From an uncultured Prevotella sp. (GTDB taxonomy: Bacteria > Bacteroidota > Bacteroidia > Bacteroidales > Bacteroidaceae): a stretch of DNA of 58,818 nucleotides. This document shows, piece by piece, positions 51,327-58,818 of the stretch. A program made the position numbers and the translations under genes. A model generated the notes under the pieces. It ran no database searches, was not told the origin of the DNA, and saw only the letters and a list, made by a program, of their open reading frames with translations. Position 1 is the first letter of the stretch; every line of letters starts with the position of its first letter. The DNA is taken from assembly GCA_900540375.1 (NCBI GenBank), contig UQFS01000023.1, forward strand, positions 1 through 58,818, read 5' to 3'.

Positions 51327-53870
51327 ATGACTCAAGAAGAACAAAATATCCTTTCCCAACTCAATGATGCCCAACGCCAGGCTGTCGTCTATGATGATGG
51401 ACCCGAACTGGTTGTTGCAGGAGCAGGATCAGGAAAGACACGTGTGCTTACCTATAAGATTGCATGGCTGCTTGAACATGAGCAACTGAAGCCGTGGTCT
51501 GTCTTAGCTCTTACCTTCACCAATAAAGCCGCTAATGAGATGAAATCGCGTATTGCACAATTGGTAGGGAAGGAACGGGCACGCTATCTACAAATGGGAA
51601 CTTTTCACTCTGTCTTCTCTCATATTCTGCGTGCCGAAGCTCGACACATAGGCTTTCAATCTGGATTTACCATCTATGATGAGACTGACTCTCGATCTTT
51701 AATAAAAAATATCGTTAAGCAGATGGAACTTGACGATAAAAAATACAAGCCTACTGATGTGCATAAAGCCATATCTCGGGCAAAGAATGATCTGTGTACG
51801 GCCGAACAATATGGCAATGACGGCAGCCGTATAGAGAAGGACCGACAAAAGAACATACCGGAAGTATACAAGATTTATCTTACTTATCAGCAGCGTCTTC
51901 ATCAGGCCAACGCCATGGATTTCGATGATCTGCTGATGCTGACTTATGAGCTGTTTCTGACCCATGATGAAATCCGGCAGAAATATGCCAGCCGGTTTGA
52001 ATATGTATTGGTTGATGAGTATCAGGACACCAACTTTGTGCAGCAGCAAATTCTTTGGCATCTGACAAAGGAACGGCAACGAGTATGTGTTGTTGGTGAT
52101 GACTATCAGAGTATCTATGCTTTCCGCGGTGCCAAGATCGATAACATCCTTAACTTCACCTCCCGATATGAAAATGCAAAGGTGTTTAAGTTGGAACGCA
52201 ACTACCGGTCTTCCCGTTTGATCGTTGCAGCAGCAAACTCGCTGATGAAACACAATCAACGGCAGATCGAGAAAAACGTCTATAGCGAAAATGAGGAAGG
52301 AGACAAACTCACAGTTCTTGAGACTCAGTCTGATAAACGTGAGGCAGCAGTGGTCTGTCGGGAAATCAAGCGCATCAAGGCTAAAGAACATTGTCATTGG
52401 AGCGATTTTGCCATTCTGTACCGAACAAATGCCCAAAGTCGTCTTTTTGAGGAACAAATGCATAGCCCCGAAATGGGCATGGCTAATTGCTATCGTGTGT
52501 TTGGAGGGGTTAGCTTCTATCAGCGCAAGGAGATAAAAGACGCATTGGCCTATTTCCGACTTGTTGTCAACTCTGATGACGAAGAAGCTTTCCGGCGTAT
52601 CATCAATTATCCAACCCGTGGTATTGGCAACACTACTGTTCAGAAGATCATCTCCACTGCACAACAAAACGGAATAAGCCTGTGGGAGACCATCTGCCAT
52701 CCCGGGCAATATGGATTATCTGTCAATCGTGGCGCACTTTCAAAACTTGATGCTTTCAGACAACTGATTCAGTCGTTTATCGATAAACGTGGAGCAGTTG
52801 ACGCATTAACATTGGGAAAGGAGATCTTGGAACGTAGTGGCATGAAAGCTGACCTAGATGCCGACAAGACACCGGAAGGCGAAGGTAAGCGCGAGAACAT
52901 TGACAGCCTCACTTCCGGCATCGCCGACTTTGTGCAATCGCAGCAAGAGCAAGGACTTGATGACCACGAATTGTTGAGCGATTATCTTTCTACAGTATCT
53001 CTGTTGACCGACATGGATAACGACGACTCGTCCAGTGACAAGATGACATTGATGACCATCCATTCTGCGAAAGGCTTGGAATTTGGAACGGTTTTCATTG
53101 TTGGCATGGAGGAGAATATCTTTCCAAGTCTGATGTCTGCGGACAGTCAACGAGGATTAGAGGAAGAACGTCGTCTACTCTACGTGGCCATCACGCGTGC
53201 TGAGCACCATTGCTATTTGTCCTGGGCTCATACACGTTGGCTCTTCGGTAAGATGGACCCTTACGTCAGAAAGAGCCGCTTCCTTGAGGACATTGATCCC
53301 AAATATCTGAATATACGTGCGGAAGATGGCGGAGCTACAATACGTAATCATGGTGGATGGAACAGAAAGCCATGGGATGATGACGACTACGAGATCAATA
53401 AGCCTTATACCGGAAGCCATCCTTGGGGCGACGAGTATCCCCATTACAGTAGCCGTATGCAGAACTCACGTCCCGTAGCCGGGCAGTTTATGGCTGATCC
53501 ACAGCCAAAGATCACCAAGCCTCACAGAGCAGAACAGGCTGTAAATCCGTTCTCTCCCTCCTTTGAACAGCAACTGCGGCACAAAGGTAATTTTAGAAAA
53601 GTGACAAAGGCAATGACTAATGGAGGTCGCACCATCAGTTCCCTTAGCGAGAAAAATGCAGTTAGCGCCCATGTGGATCCCAGCCAAAATGACGCAAGCA
53701 ACTATGGAATTAAAGTAGGTTCTGTCATACTTCATTCACGTTTTGGTAAAGGCCAAGTAAGGAAGATAGAGGGATGTGGAGAAAACTGCAAAGCCACAAT
53801 TGACTTTGAGGAAACCTCTACAAAGGTACTGCTTCTCAGATTTGCAAAGTTTAAAGTACTTTCAATATAA
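51327..53870 (+). CDS. pcrA: ATP-dependent DNA helicase PcrA/UvrD
   Basis: The 847-residue superfamily 1A helicase has Walker A GAGSGKT (32-38), LTFTNKAANEM (motif Ia), VDEYQDTN (motif II), VGDDYQSIYAFRGA (motif III), LERNYRS (motif IV), LMTIHSAKGLEF (motif V) and EERRLLYVAITRA (motif VI). A C-terminal Tudor-like domain (GSVILHSRFGKGQVRKIEG near 795-815) contacts RNA polymerase in homologues. It unwinds DNA in excision repair and transcription-coupled repair. A long bidirectional hairpin follows the stop. Confidence 0.96.
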   Translation: MTQEEQNILSQLNDAQRQAVVYDDGPELVVAGAGSGKTRVLTYKIAWLLEHEQLKPWSVLALTFTNKAANEMKSRIAQLVGKERARYLQMGTFHSVFSHILRAEARHIGFQSGFTIYDETDSRSLIKNIVKQMELDDKKYKPTDVHKAISRAKNDLCTAEQYGNDGSRIEKDRQKNIPEVYKIYLTYQQRLHQANAMDFDDLLMLTYELFLTHDEIRQKYASRFEYVLVDEYQDTNFVQQQILWHLTKERQRVCVVGDDYQSIYAFRGAKIDNILNFTSRYENAKVFKLERNYRSSRLIVAAANSLMKHNQRQIEKNVYSENEEGDKLTVLETQSDKREAAVVCREIKRIKAKEHCHWSDFAILYRTNAQSRLFEEQMHSPEMGMANCYRVFGGVSFYQRKEIKDALAYFRLVVNSDDEEAFRRIINYPTRGIGNTTVQKIISTAQQNGISLWETICHPGQYGLSVNRGALSKLDAFRQLIQSFIDKRGAVDALTLGKEILERSGMKADLDADKTPEGEGKRENIDSLTSGIADFVQSQQEQGLDDHELLSDYLSTVSLLTDMDNDDSSSDKMTLMTIHSAKGLEFGTVFIVGMEENIFPSLMSADSQRGLEEERRLLYVAITRAEHHCYLSWAHTRWLFGKMDPYVRKSRFLEDIDPKYLNIRAEDGGATIRNHGGWNRKPWDDDDYEINKPYTGSHPWGDEYPHYSSRMQNSRPVAGQFMADPQPKITKPHRAEQAVNPFSPSFEQQLRHKGNFRKVTKAMTNGGRTISSLSEKNAVSAHVDPSQNDASNYGIKVGSVILHSRFGKGQVRKIEGCGENCKATIDFEETSTKVLLLRFAKFKVLSI

Positions 53871-53873
53871 ATA

Positions 53874-53914
53874 GATATTGTCCTCCCTTCCAAATTGGAA
53901 AGGAGGACAATATC
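53874..53914. terminator. Bidirectional terminator between pcrA and the acidic protein gene
   Basis: A long near-perfect hairpin, GATATTGTCCTCC (53874-53886) with GGAGGACAATATC (53902-53914), extended by TTCC/GGAA inside, sits between convergent genes. Confidence 0.85.
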
Positions 53915-53956
53915 TTTAAGCTACTACCGGAATTAATTGACTTCTAAGCAGCATAT

Positions 53957-54775
53957 TTAATAAACTTCATCTTCGCTGATATCCTCTGCTTCAAGGTTGA
54001 GTTCATCAGGACTTGTCTCGTACGTGGTTCGATAGCTTTCTTCCGTAAGTTTTTCATCATCAAAAGCATCATCGTCGTCATCGTCCTGCTTGAAGTTTTC
54101 ATCATCAATATTCTCTTCCTCTTTTTCTGTATTTTCCGAATCCACGCTATCTTCGTCATCCTTCTCACTATCTTCATCAGCAAGGAAGACTGGTGTAGCG
54201 ACGGCCTCTGGCTTCTCTTTCGCAAAGATGGCTTCTACCCAAAGGCCTTTGGGAATTTCCAATACTTCAAATCCGTCGCTGACTTTCTTCTCATAGAGGC
54301 CACCCGGCTTGTGCAGACGATCTTTGGGAAGAGTAGTGGTAGAGATATCAAATCCGCTTTCGATGATGTCCTGGATACTTTGTGACAGAGACTCCCATCC
54401 TCCACCGAAGTTGCGTTCCAATACTTCGATGAGCTTAGCGGCAGAGATATGACGGATATTCTCGTATGTCAGATCTGTCACTCTCAGGATCGGGCGCTTC
54501 TTGATTACAAGATTTGGATGGTTATCTTCAGACTTACCGATTTGAGCGACTTTAAAGCCGCGATCCTCATACTTCTTAATGATCTCAGGCTTATCCACTT
54601 TTATCTCCTCCATATCAAAAGCCGTATTGATAATGTCGGTATAATGGCGTATATTCTCTTTGAGATCGGAATCTTTCTCGACAGCCTCTAAGAGGCGGAA
54701 GATGTCGTTCTCCTGCAAATCCCAGACATTACTCTTGGATAATGTCTTAACAGTAATTGCTTTTTTGTCTTTCAT
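53957..54775 (-). CDS. Hypothetical protein with acidic C-terminal tail
   Basis: The 272-residue protein is not one I can assign. Residues 1-195 are a mixed alpha/beta region with no signal peptide; residues 196-272 are extremely acidic, with runs of Asp and Glu (for example DDDDDDAFDDE) and presumably disordered. The start at MKDKKAITVKTL was chosen because a promoter lies at 54797-54827, inside the longer frame. The acidic tail suggests binding to basic proteins or RNA polymerase, or mimicry of nucleic acid, but that is only inference. It is separated from the zinc-ribbon gene by about 70 bases. Confidence 0.75.
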   Translation of the reverse strand: MKDKKAITVKTLSKSNVWDLQENDIFRLLEAVEKDSDLKENIRHYTDIINTAFDMEEIKVDKPEIIKKYEDRGFKVAQIGKSEDNHPNLVIKKRPILRVTDLTYENIRHISAAKLIEVLERNFGGGWESLSQSIQDIIESGFDISTTTLPKDRLHKPGGLYEKKVSDGFEVLEIPKGLWVEAIFAKEKPEAVATPVFLADEDSEKDDEDSVDSENTEKEEENIDDENFKQDDDDDDAFDDEKLTEESYRTTYETSPDELNLEAEDISEDEVY

Positions 54776-54796
54776 GGTCTTTGATGTTATATGGTG

Positions 54797-54827
54797 CAAA
54801 AGTAACATTAAATTCCTAATAAGCAAA
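54797..54827 (-). promoter_or_regulatory. Promoter of the acidic protein gene
   Basis: On the minus strand TTTG (54827-54824), 19 bases, TACTTTTG (54804-54797). It lies 22 bases before the chosen start and decides it. Confidence 0.65.
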
Positions 54828-54844
54828 CAAAATCAACAAATAAT

Positions 54845-55138
54845 TTATGTCCAAAACTTAATGTTATCTGTTGGATGCATTGTTTTTCCACATTTAGGGC
54901 ATGTTTTCTTGTTCCAAGGCTTAATATGACTGCTCCCACAGTTGAGGCAAAGCCTGCCTGCCAAAGACATGAAAGAAAGTGCAGAGTCTGCGATGACACC
55001 ACCCACAACCAAGGGTTGGATCGTTTTGCAATCAGGACAAGTGATCATTTCGATATGTTGCCCCATGAATCCACGGCCTTCGTAGACATCAGCTTCGTAA
55101 CCACAGACCTCACATTTATATTTGATGATATGTGCCAT
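54845..55138 (-). CDS. Small double zinc-ribbon protein
   Basis: The 97-residue protein has four Cys-x2-Cys knuckles: CEVC (9-12), CPDC, CLNC and CPKC, enough for two zinc ribbons. The middle carries a hydrophobic GGVIADSALSFMSLAG segment. There is no signal peptide. It resembles small rubredoxin- or zinc-ribbon-like proteins of unknown function. It starts 3 bases after the stop of the GT4 glycosyltransferase, so it belongs to the glycosyltransferase operon. Confidence 0.8.
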   Translation of the reverse strand: MAHIIKYKCEVCGYEADVYEGRGFMGQHIEMITCPDCKTIQPLVVGGVIADSALSFMSLAGRLCLNCGSSHIKPWNKKTCPKCGKTMHPTDNIKFWT

Positions 55139-55141
55139 AGA

Positions 55142-56257
55142 CTATTCTTTTGGATTTCCCATCAATTTACGGTAAAGCTTCTCGTATCTCTTGGCTACAT
55201 CTATGTAGTCGTGGTGCTTCCTTATATATATGATACTCTGTTTTTTGAGAACAGGTATCATTTCGGGATGTACAACGAGTCGTTCCAAGGCGTTAAAGAC
55301 ACTATTTTCGTTCGGCTCAACATTGACGATTGGTCGCAGACTGTCTTCGCCAAGGATTTCGTAGTTTTCCGGTTCTCCACCTCCTACACAGATAATTCCA
55401 CGCGACATCGCCTCAAGGGCGTTCATGGCCGGGGTATAGCTATAGAGCTGGTCAAGGATTACATCTGCTTCGTTCATCATCTGAGTATATTGTTTGAAGG
55501 GCACACCGTTGGCAACCGAGAGAGAGACTTGCTTCGGATATCTTTGTTTGAGTTTTTGGGCTGCTTCCAACATGATATCAGTTCCCTTATAGGCACTTCT
55601 GTTTTTTGATATGCCAATGAAAATCTTTAAGGGTAAAAGTGACTGGCTCTTAACGTCATTTTCTTGTCTCTTTTGCTTGATAGGGAACGGAATGAAAACC
55701 GTCTTATTTGGAAATAGAGGCTGGTAACAGGCCCAGTACTCATAGAGTCCCGCAACGACAGCATCGCAATCATGAGCAATGTATTGATTGAGCTGCCCTT
55801 TGGAAGTATTTAGCCAGTCTGTTCTTTCCTTCATGGCATCATCGTCAGTCCGCAGTCGGTCACCAATGTTGAAGTCGCTGTATCTCAATGGCATCCTTGT
55901 GATATTCTCATGCATCCAATAATAGTCCATTCCAAAAGCTCCCATCACCATCTTTCCATTGTGTTTCCGCAGATAGTGGTAGATTGGCAAAATTTTCCCT
56001 GCTTTGAGCTCCAAGAACATTGGATTGATGATCTGTACTACGTCATACCCTCTCATACGTGGTAGCGAAACGGCAAGTCTGGCAGCAAAGCTAATGGTAC
56101 CGATTACTCCGTCGCTACGTCTAAGATCTATATCTCTTGGATAGTCCTTCCAAAAATCACCATTGCTGGCAACCACCACTTTGTGGCCCAGTTTTCTAAG
56201 TCCCTCGGCCAAAGTGTTATAGACATTGCTGTATTCACCGATCAGAAGTACCTTCAT
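55142..56257 (-). CDS. Glycosyltransferase family 4-like protein
   Basis: The 371-residue protein has a GT-B fold: N-terminal domain MKVLLIGEYSNVYNTLAEGL with a GLRKLGHKVVVASNGD motif, and a C-terminal domain with IFIGISKNRSAYKGTDIMLEA and a putative nucleotide-sugar site SYTPAMNALEAMSRGIICVG near 290. The E-x7-E motif of GT4 is partly visible (EAMSRGIICVGGGEPENYE). It should add a sugar to a cell-surface polysaccharide or lipid A core. It ends the GT2-GT2-GT4 run and is followed at 3 bases by the zinc-ribbon gene. Confidence 0.86.
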   Translation of the reverse strand: MKVLLIGEYSNVYNTLAEGLRKLGHKVVVASNGDFWKDYPRDIDLRRSDGVIGTISFAARLAVSLPRMRGYDVVQIINPMFLELKAGKILPIYHYLRKHNGKMVMGAFGMDYYWMHENITRMPLRYSDFNIGDRLRTDDDAMKERTDWLNTSKGQLNQYIAHDCDAVVAGLYEYWACYQPLFPNKTVFIPFPIKQKRQENDVKSQSLLPLKIFIGISKNRSAYKGTDIMLEAAQKLKQRYPKQVSLSVANGVPFKQYTQMMNEADVILDQLYSYTPAMNALEAMSRGIICVGGGEPENYEILGEDSLRPIVNVEPNENSVFNALERLVVHPEMIPVLKKQSIIYIRKHHDYIDVAKRYEKLYRKLMGNPKE

Positions 56258-56258
56258 C

Positions 56259-57206
56259 TTATTGCTTCATTTTTAAGCTGCTAAAAAGTAACTGCCGCCC
56301 CCAGTGAGAACTGATCAACTTTCGAAACAAAGTGTATTTGCGCGTGTATTGATGGTCGGGTAGGGGGTAGAGACCTTTGTTCTTCAATACCTCTATTGCA
56401 GCATCCAGCTGCTGTCGGCTTTGAGTGAGTACTATGATGTGGTAGAGATAGTCCATCGTGAGCTGAGCCACACGACGCTCCAATGCCACTTTACTCTGTG
56501 TGGGAGACAGACTGGCAATGCATTTAAGATGATCAATTACACGAAGAATGTCTTCTAACCTCTTTTCAACAATCTCTTTATCGACATTATGGGTAATGGA
56601 CCCTGTTCGCTGACGATAGTAATATGCTTGTGCATTGGTGTCGAAGACCCGCGCGCTGCGAAGTAATAGTTGCGGGGTGAACTCTTCATCTTCGTGATAG
56701 ATGCCTGGTGTGAACTTTAAGTCATCCAACACTTCTTTCCGGAAAATATACCCACATGCAGCCGCTCTCATATTATTTTCGGTCATATATTCACATCCAC
56801 TAACAGGTTGTGGTGCAGAAAAAGCAGTATCAGTGCCATTGTTGTTCGTCATGTGGAAAAGTACCATATCAGGCCGGTCGTAACGGACAAAATCCAGACA
56901 ATGCTCATATGGAGCAGTCACCAAATAGTCATCACCATCAACAAATTGGACGTATTCGCCTTTTGCCCATTGCAAGCCATTATTCCGTGCGACAGAAAGT
57001 CCTTGATTGGATTGCCGAATATAAATGAGATCATCTCTCTTCGACAAAAAGTCAATTGGAGACCTGTCAGATCCGTCATCAATGAGAATAATCTCTCTTT
57101 CTTCCTCACAGAGCGATAAAGACAAGATGCTATTCAGACATTCACCTAATAGCGTCACGGGGAGATTATATGTAGTCACAATGAAACTGACGAGTGGTTT
57201 CTGCAT
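56259..57206 (-). CDS. Glycosyltransferase family 2
   Basis: The 315-residue GT-A enzyme has the family start PLVSFIVTTYNLPVTLLGEC, the nucleotide site LIDDGSDRSP (41-50), NQGLSVARNNGLQWAKGEY (67-85) and the DxD metal motif FVDGDDYL (88-95). The C-terminal half is helical. It transfers a sugar in surface-polysaccharide synthesis; donor and acceptor are unknown. Its first 31 bases overlap the end of the preceding GT2 gene, so the two are translationally coupled. Confidence 0.92.
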   Translation of the reverse strand: MQKPLVSFIVTTYNLPVTLLGECLNSILSLSLCEEEREIILIDDGSDRSPIDFLSKRDDLIYIRQSNQGLSVARNNGLQWAKGEYVQFVDGDDYLVTAPYEHCLDFVRYDRPDMVLFHMTNNNGTDTAFSAPQPVSGCEYMTENNMRAAACGYIFRKEVLDDLKFTPGIYHEDEEFTPQLLLRSARVFDTNAQAYYYRQRTGSITHNVDKEIVEKRLEDILRVIDHLKCIASLSPTQSKVALERRVAQLTMDYLYHIIVLTQSRQQLDAAIEVLKNKGLYPLPDHQYTRKYTLFRKLISSHWGRQLLFSSLKMKQ

Positions 57207-58117
57207 ATTAATCTATGGATTTTGCAAAGAGTTTTAAGTCCCAACAAATGCAGAGCTTTCAATTTGAGAGTATTATGATAGGGTAGGACCGGAAAATCCT
57301 GGCGAGTTTTACCTGTAGAGCGGAAGACATCCAGTTGGATGTTCAGCACATCAGCATAGTATTCGGCCATCAGCTGGTCATAGTCTTTGACTTTTTGTCT
57401 TGCTCTTTTGTCTGTAGCCATTCGATGGAGCATGATCAGGTTGCCATCAAGAAGACTATTAAGATCCTTGACTCCCGCTTGCTGAGTGATACCATTGGGG
57501 TTGAATGTATAGTAGTAAAGTCCTACATCTGTTGTGGCCACGCGACGACAGTGACGTAACACTTGAGGCAACGTAAAGGTATCCTCAAAGGTTCTACCTT
57601 CCGGAAATTTCACATCTTGCCACACTTCGCGTTTATAAACTTTATTGCAAGCATAGGTGTGCTGCCAGGCTTTAGTCTCTAACCAATAAACAGCGTTGAA
57701 AGTGAACTCGCAACGAGTGAAGGTGACACGCGCCTGTCGCGGAGAACCGAAATGGCGATAAAGCGGAAACTCCAACATGTCGTAATCTGGATGGATTGAA
57801 AGCTGCTCCATCAGTTCCTTTAATGTGTCAGGAGCTAAATAGTCATCACTGTCCACAAACATAATATAGTCGCCCTTAGCTTTTGCAAGTCCGGAATTGC
57901 GTGCAGCACTCAGTCCACTGTTGCGCTTCAGTCTGACATGCTGTATGCGCCCTTCTTTCCTTGCATAGTTTTCACATATCTTCGTGCTTCCGTCTGCTGA
58001 CGCATCGTCAACAAGGATCATCTGCCAGTCACGAAAATCCTGCATCAAAATGCTGTCAACACATCTCTTCAGTGTTTTTCGTGTCTGAAAAACGGGTATG
58101 ATAATGCTTAATTTCAT
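57176..58117 (-). CDS. Glycosyltransferase family 2
   Basis: The 313-residue GT-A enzyme shows KLSIIIPVFQTRKTLKRCVD at the start, LVDDASADGS (35-44), NSGLSAARNSGLAKAKGDY (66-84) and the DxD motif FVDSDDYL (87-94). It has the same layout as the next gene; the two probably came from duplication. It overlaps its upstream neighbour by 4 bases (ATGA) and its downstream neighbour by 31. Substrate unknown. Confidence 0.92.
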   Translation of the reverse strand: MKLSIIIPVFQTRKTLKRCVDSILMQDFRDWQMILVDDASADGSTKICENYARKEGRIQHVRLKRNSGLSAARNSGLAKAKGDYIMFVDSDDYLAPDTLKELMEQLSIHPDYDMLEFPLYRHFGSPRQARVTFTRCEFTFNAVYWLETKAWQHTYACNKVYKREVWQDVKFPEGRTFEDTFTLPQVLRHCRRVATTDVGLYYYTFNPNGITQQAGVKDLNSLLDGNLIMLHRMATDKRARQKVKDYDQLMAEYYADVLNIQLDVFRSTGKTRQDFPVLPYHNTLKLKALHLLGLKTLCKIHRLICRNHSSVSL

Positions 58118-58563
58118 TTTGCGTCTTTCATTAATTCCTTAAAGAAAGCGTTCAAATCTTCATCGAGACCTTTCATGATATCCCCTCCGACGATCACAGT
58201 GTCATCATCAGCCACAAAAAGTTCAGCTATATGCTCCTTATCCTCATTTTCCAACACGACGCTATACGGCTTCAGTATACCCATTGAATCCACAAAGCTA
58301 TGGTTTTTCTTCAGATAGCGTCTGAGAATAAGCGTGACACCATCATAAAAGTCCTCATCTTTCTGATTGATCCATTGCTCTACCACACACCTTGTGATCT
58401 CTTGATCGTCATCGTCAAAAGCAGTAAGCTCACCCGTCTCTTGATTGGTTCGCACGTGAATGTCGGTCAATATAGCATTGTCGCATTGCGATGGGAATTT
58501 CTCAGCCACTTTGTGGAAGAATCGGTCAAGTTGTTGCATCGTTTGTTCTGTTGCCTTCATCAT
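58114..58563 (-). CDS. Hypothetical protein, first gene of the glycosyltransferase operon
   Basis: The 149-residue protein is small, acidic and without a signal peptide or membrane segment. It has a helical N-terminus (QQLDRFFHKVAEKF), a DDDDQEIT stretch and a central YDGVTLILRRYLKKNHSF. I do not recognise it. It is the first gene of the operon, with its own promoter, and its stop overlaps the next start as ATGA. Two adjacent Met codons make 58563 and 58560 equally possible starts. Confidence 0.75.
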   Translation of the reverse strand: MMKATEQTMQQLDRFFHKVAEKFPSQCDNAILTDIHVRTNQETGELTAFDDDDQEITRCVVEQWINQKDEDFYDGVTLILRRYLKKNHSFVDSMGILKPYSVVLENEDKEHIAELFVADDDTVIVGGDIMKGLDEDLNAFFKELMKDAK

Positions 58564-58593
58564 AGCAGTTTATCTTTAGATGTTTTGTTTCTG

Positions 58594-58627
58594 CAAACTT
58601 ACACAAAAAAAATGATTTTCGAGCAAA
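58594..58627 (-). promoter_or_regulatory. Promoter of the glycosyltransferase operon
   Basis: On the minus strand TTTG (58627-58624), 22 bases, TAAGTTTG (58601-58594); 31 bases before the start codon. The remaining bases to the window end hold no gene I can support. Confidence 0.6.
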
Positions 58628-58818
58628 TATCACTAAAAACTTTCTTAATCTTTATAATGTATGTACAGAAACAGCTATCAGTGCAATATATCATTATGTG
58701 TCATCTTCCCTCACTTTTGCACCACTTTGTGAAGAAAGACAAGGTTATCAAAAAGGCATTAGAAATATTTTCCTGACTTCATCACTTTTTTGTTAAGATA
58801 AAATACTACTCTTGATAA

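Noticed and set aside
58300..58776. 158-residue + strand ORF near the window end
   Set aside because: Most of it is antisense to the hypothetical gene at 58114-58563 and its promoter; no motif.

Overview
The window looks like chromosomal DNA of a Bacteroidetes bacterium, most probably Prevotella or a close relative. The evidence is gene content and promoter form. Several families are largely confined to Bacteroidetes: DUF4270, DUF4301, DUF5687, the DUF5103 type IX secretion plug protein, a one-domain 270-residue glycogen synthase, HMA-AraC regulators and the thrA-apgM-thrC operon. Many genes on both strands are preceded by the Bacteroidetes promoter pattern (TTTG, about 20 bases, then TAnnTTTG). 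I see no phage, integrase, transposase or CRISPR array; this is core chromosome.

Layout. 1-2.7 kb: a hypothetical protein and an LtaS-like membrane sulfatase. 2.8-5.1 kb: DUF4270 lipoprotein and short glycogen synthase. 5.3-7.6 kb: biotin-dependent methylmalonyl-CoA decarboxylase/propionyl-CoA carboxylase operon (carboxyltransferase, an unlisted 49-residue protein, biotin carrier). 7.6-9.7 kb: AguB and AguA (agmatine to putrescine). 9.7-14.5 kb: DUF5687 membrane protein, LolA, FtsK. 14.6-18 kb: exonuclease, rRNA methyltransferase, TilS. 18-24 kb: DUF4301, pyruvate kinase, T9SS plug protein and phosphoglycerate kinase. 24-25 kb: a 1-kb non-coding stretch with a 22-bp tandem repeat. 25-33 kb: HD hydrolase, MATE exporter, ferritin, and the threonine operon. 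33-38.2 kb: AspT/YidE-type transporter, NudC, M64 peptidase, glucosaminidase with LysM. 38.4-38.6 kb: tRNA-Thr(CGT) and tRNA-Gly(CCC). 39-47 kb: FeoA-FeoB fusion diverging from an operon of RlmD, HMA-AraC regulator, EamA transporter, degenerate FetA and FetB. 47-53.9 kb: phytase-like protein, a structured RNA plus terminator before ribE, ProRS, OmpA lipoprotein, MtgA, PcrA/UvrD. 54-58.6 kb: acidic hypothetical protein, zinc-ribbon protein, three glycosyltransferases and a small hypothetical.

Most distinctive points. (1) At 47.13-47.37 kb a promoter, a roughly 185-nt multi-stem RNA and a perfect intrinsic terminator precede riboflavin synthase, with no visible second promoter; it does not fit the FMN riboswitch and could be an undescribed riboswitch or a small RNA. 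(2) The ABC ATPase paired with FetB has lost recognisable Walker A, Q-loop, signature and H-loop residues. (3) A 49-residue protein sits between the carboxyltransferase and the biotin carrier where an OadG-like subunit would be expected. (4) Two consecutive genes of the threonine operon end in local tandem duplications that repeat their own stop region. All functional calls come from reading the translated sequence and from family knowledge; no database search was run.
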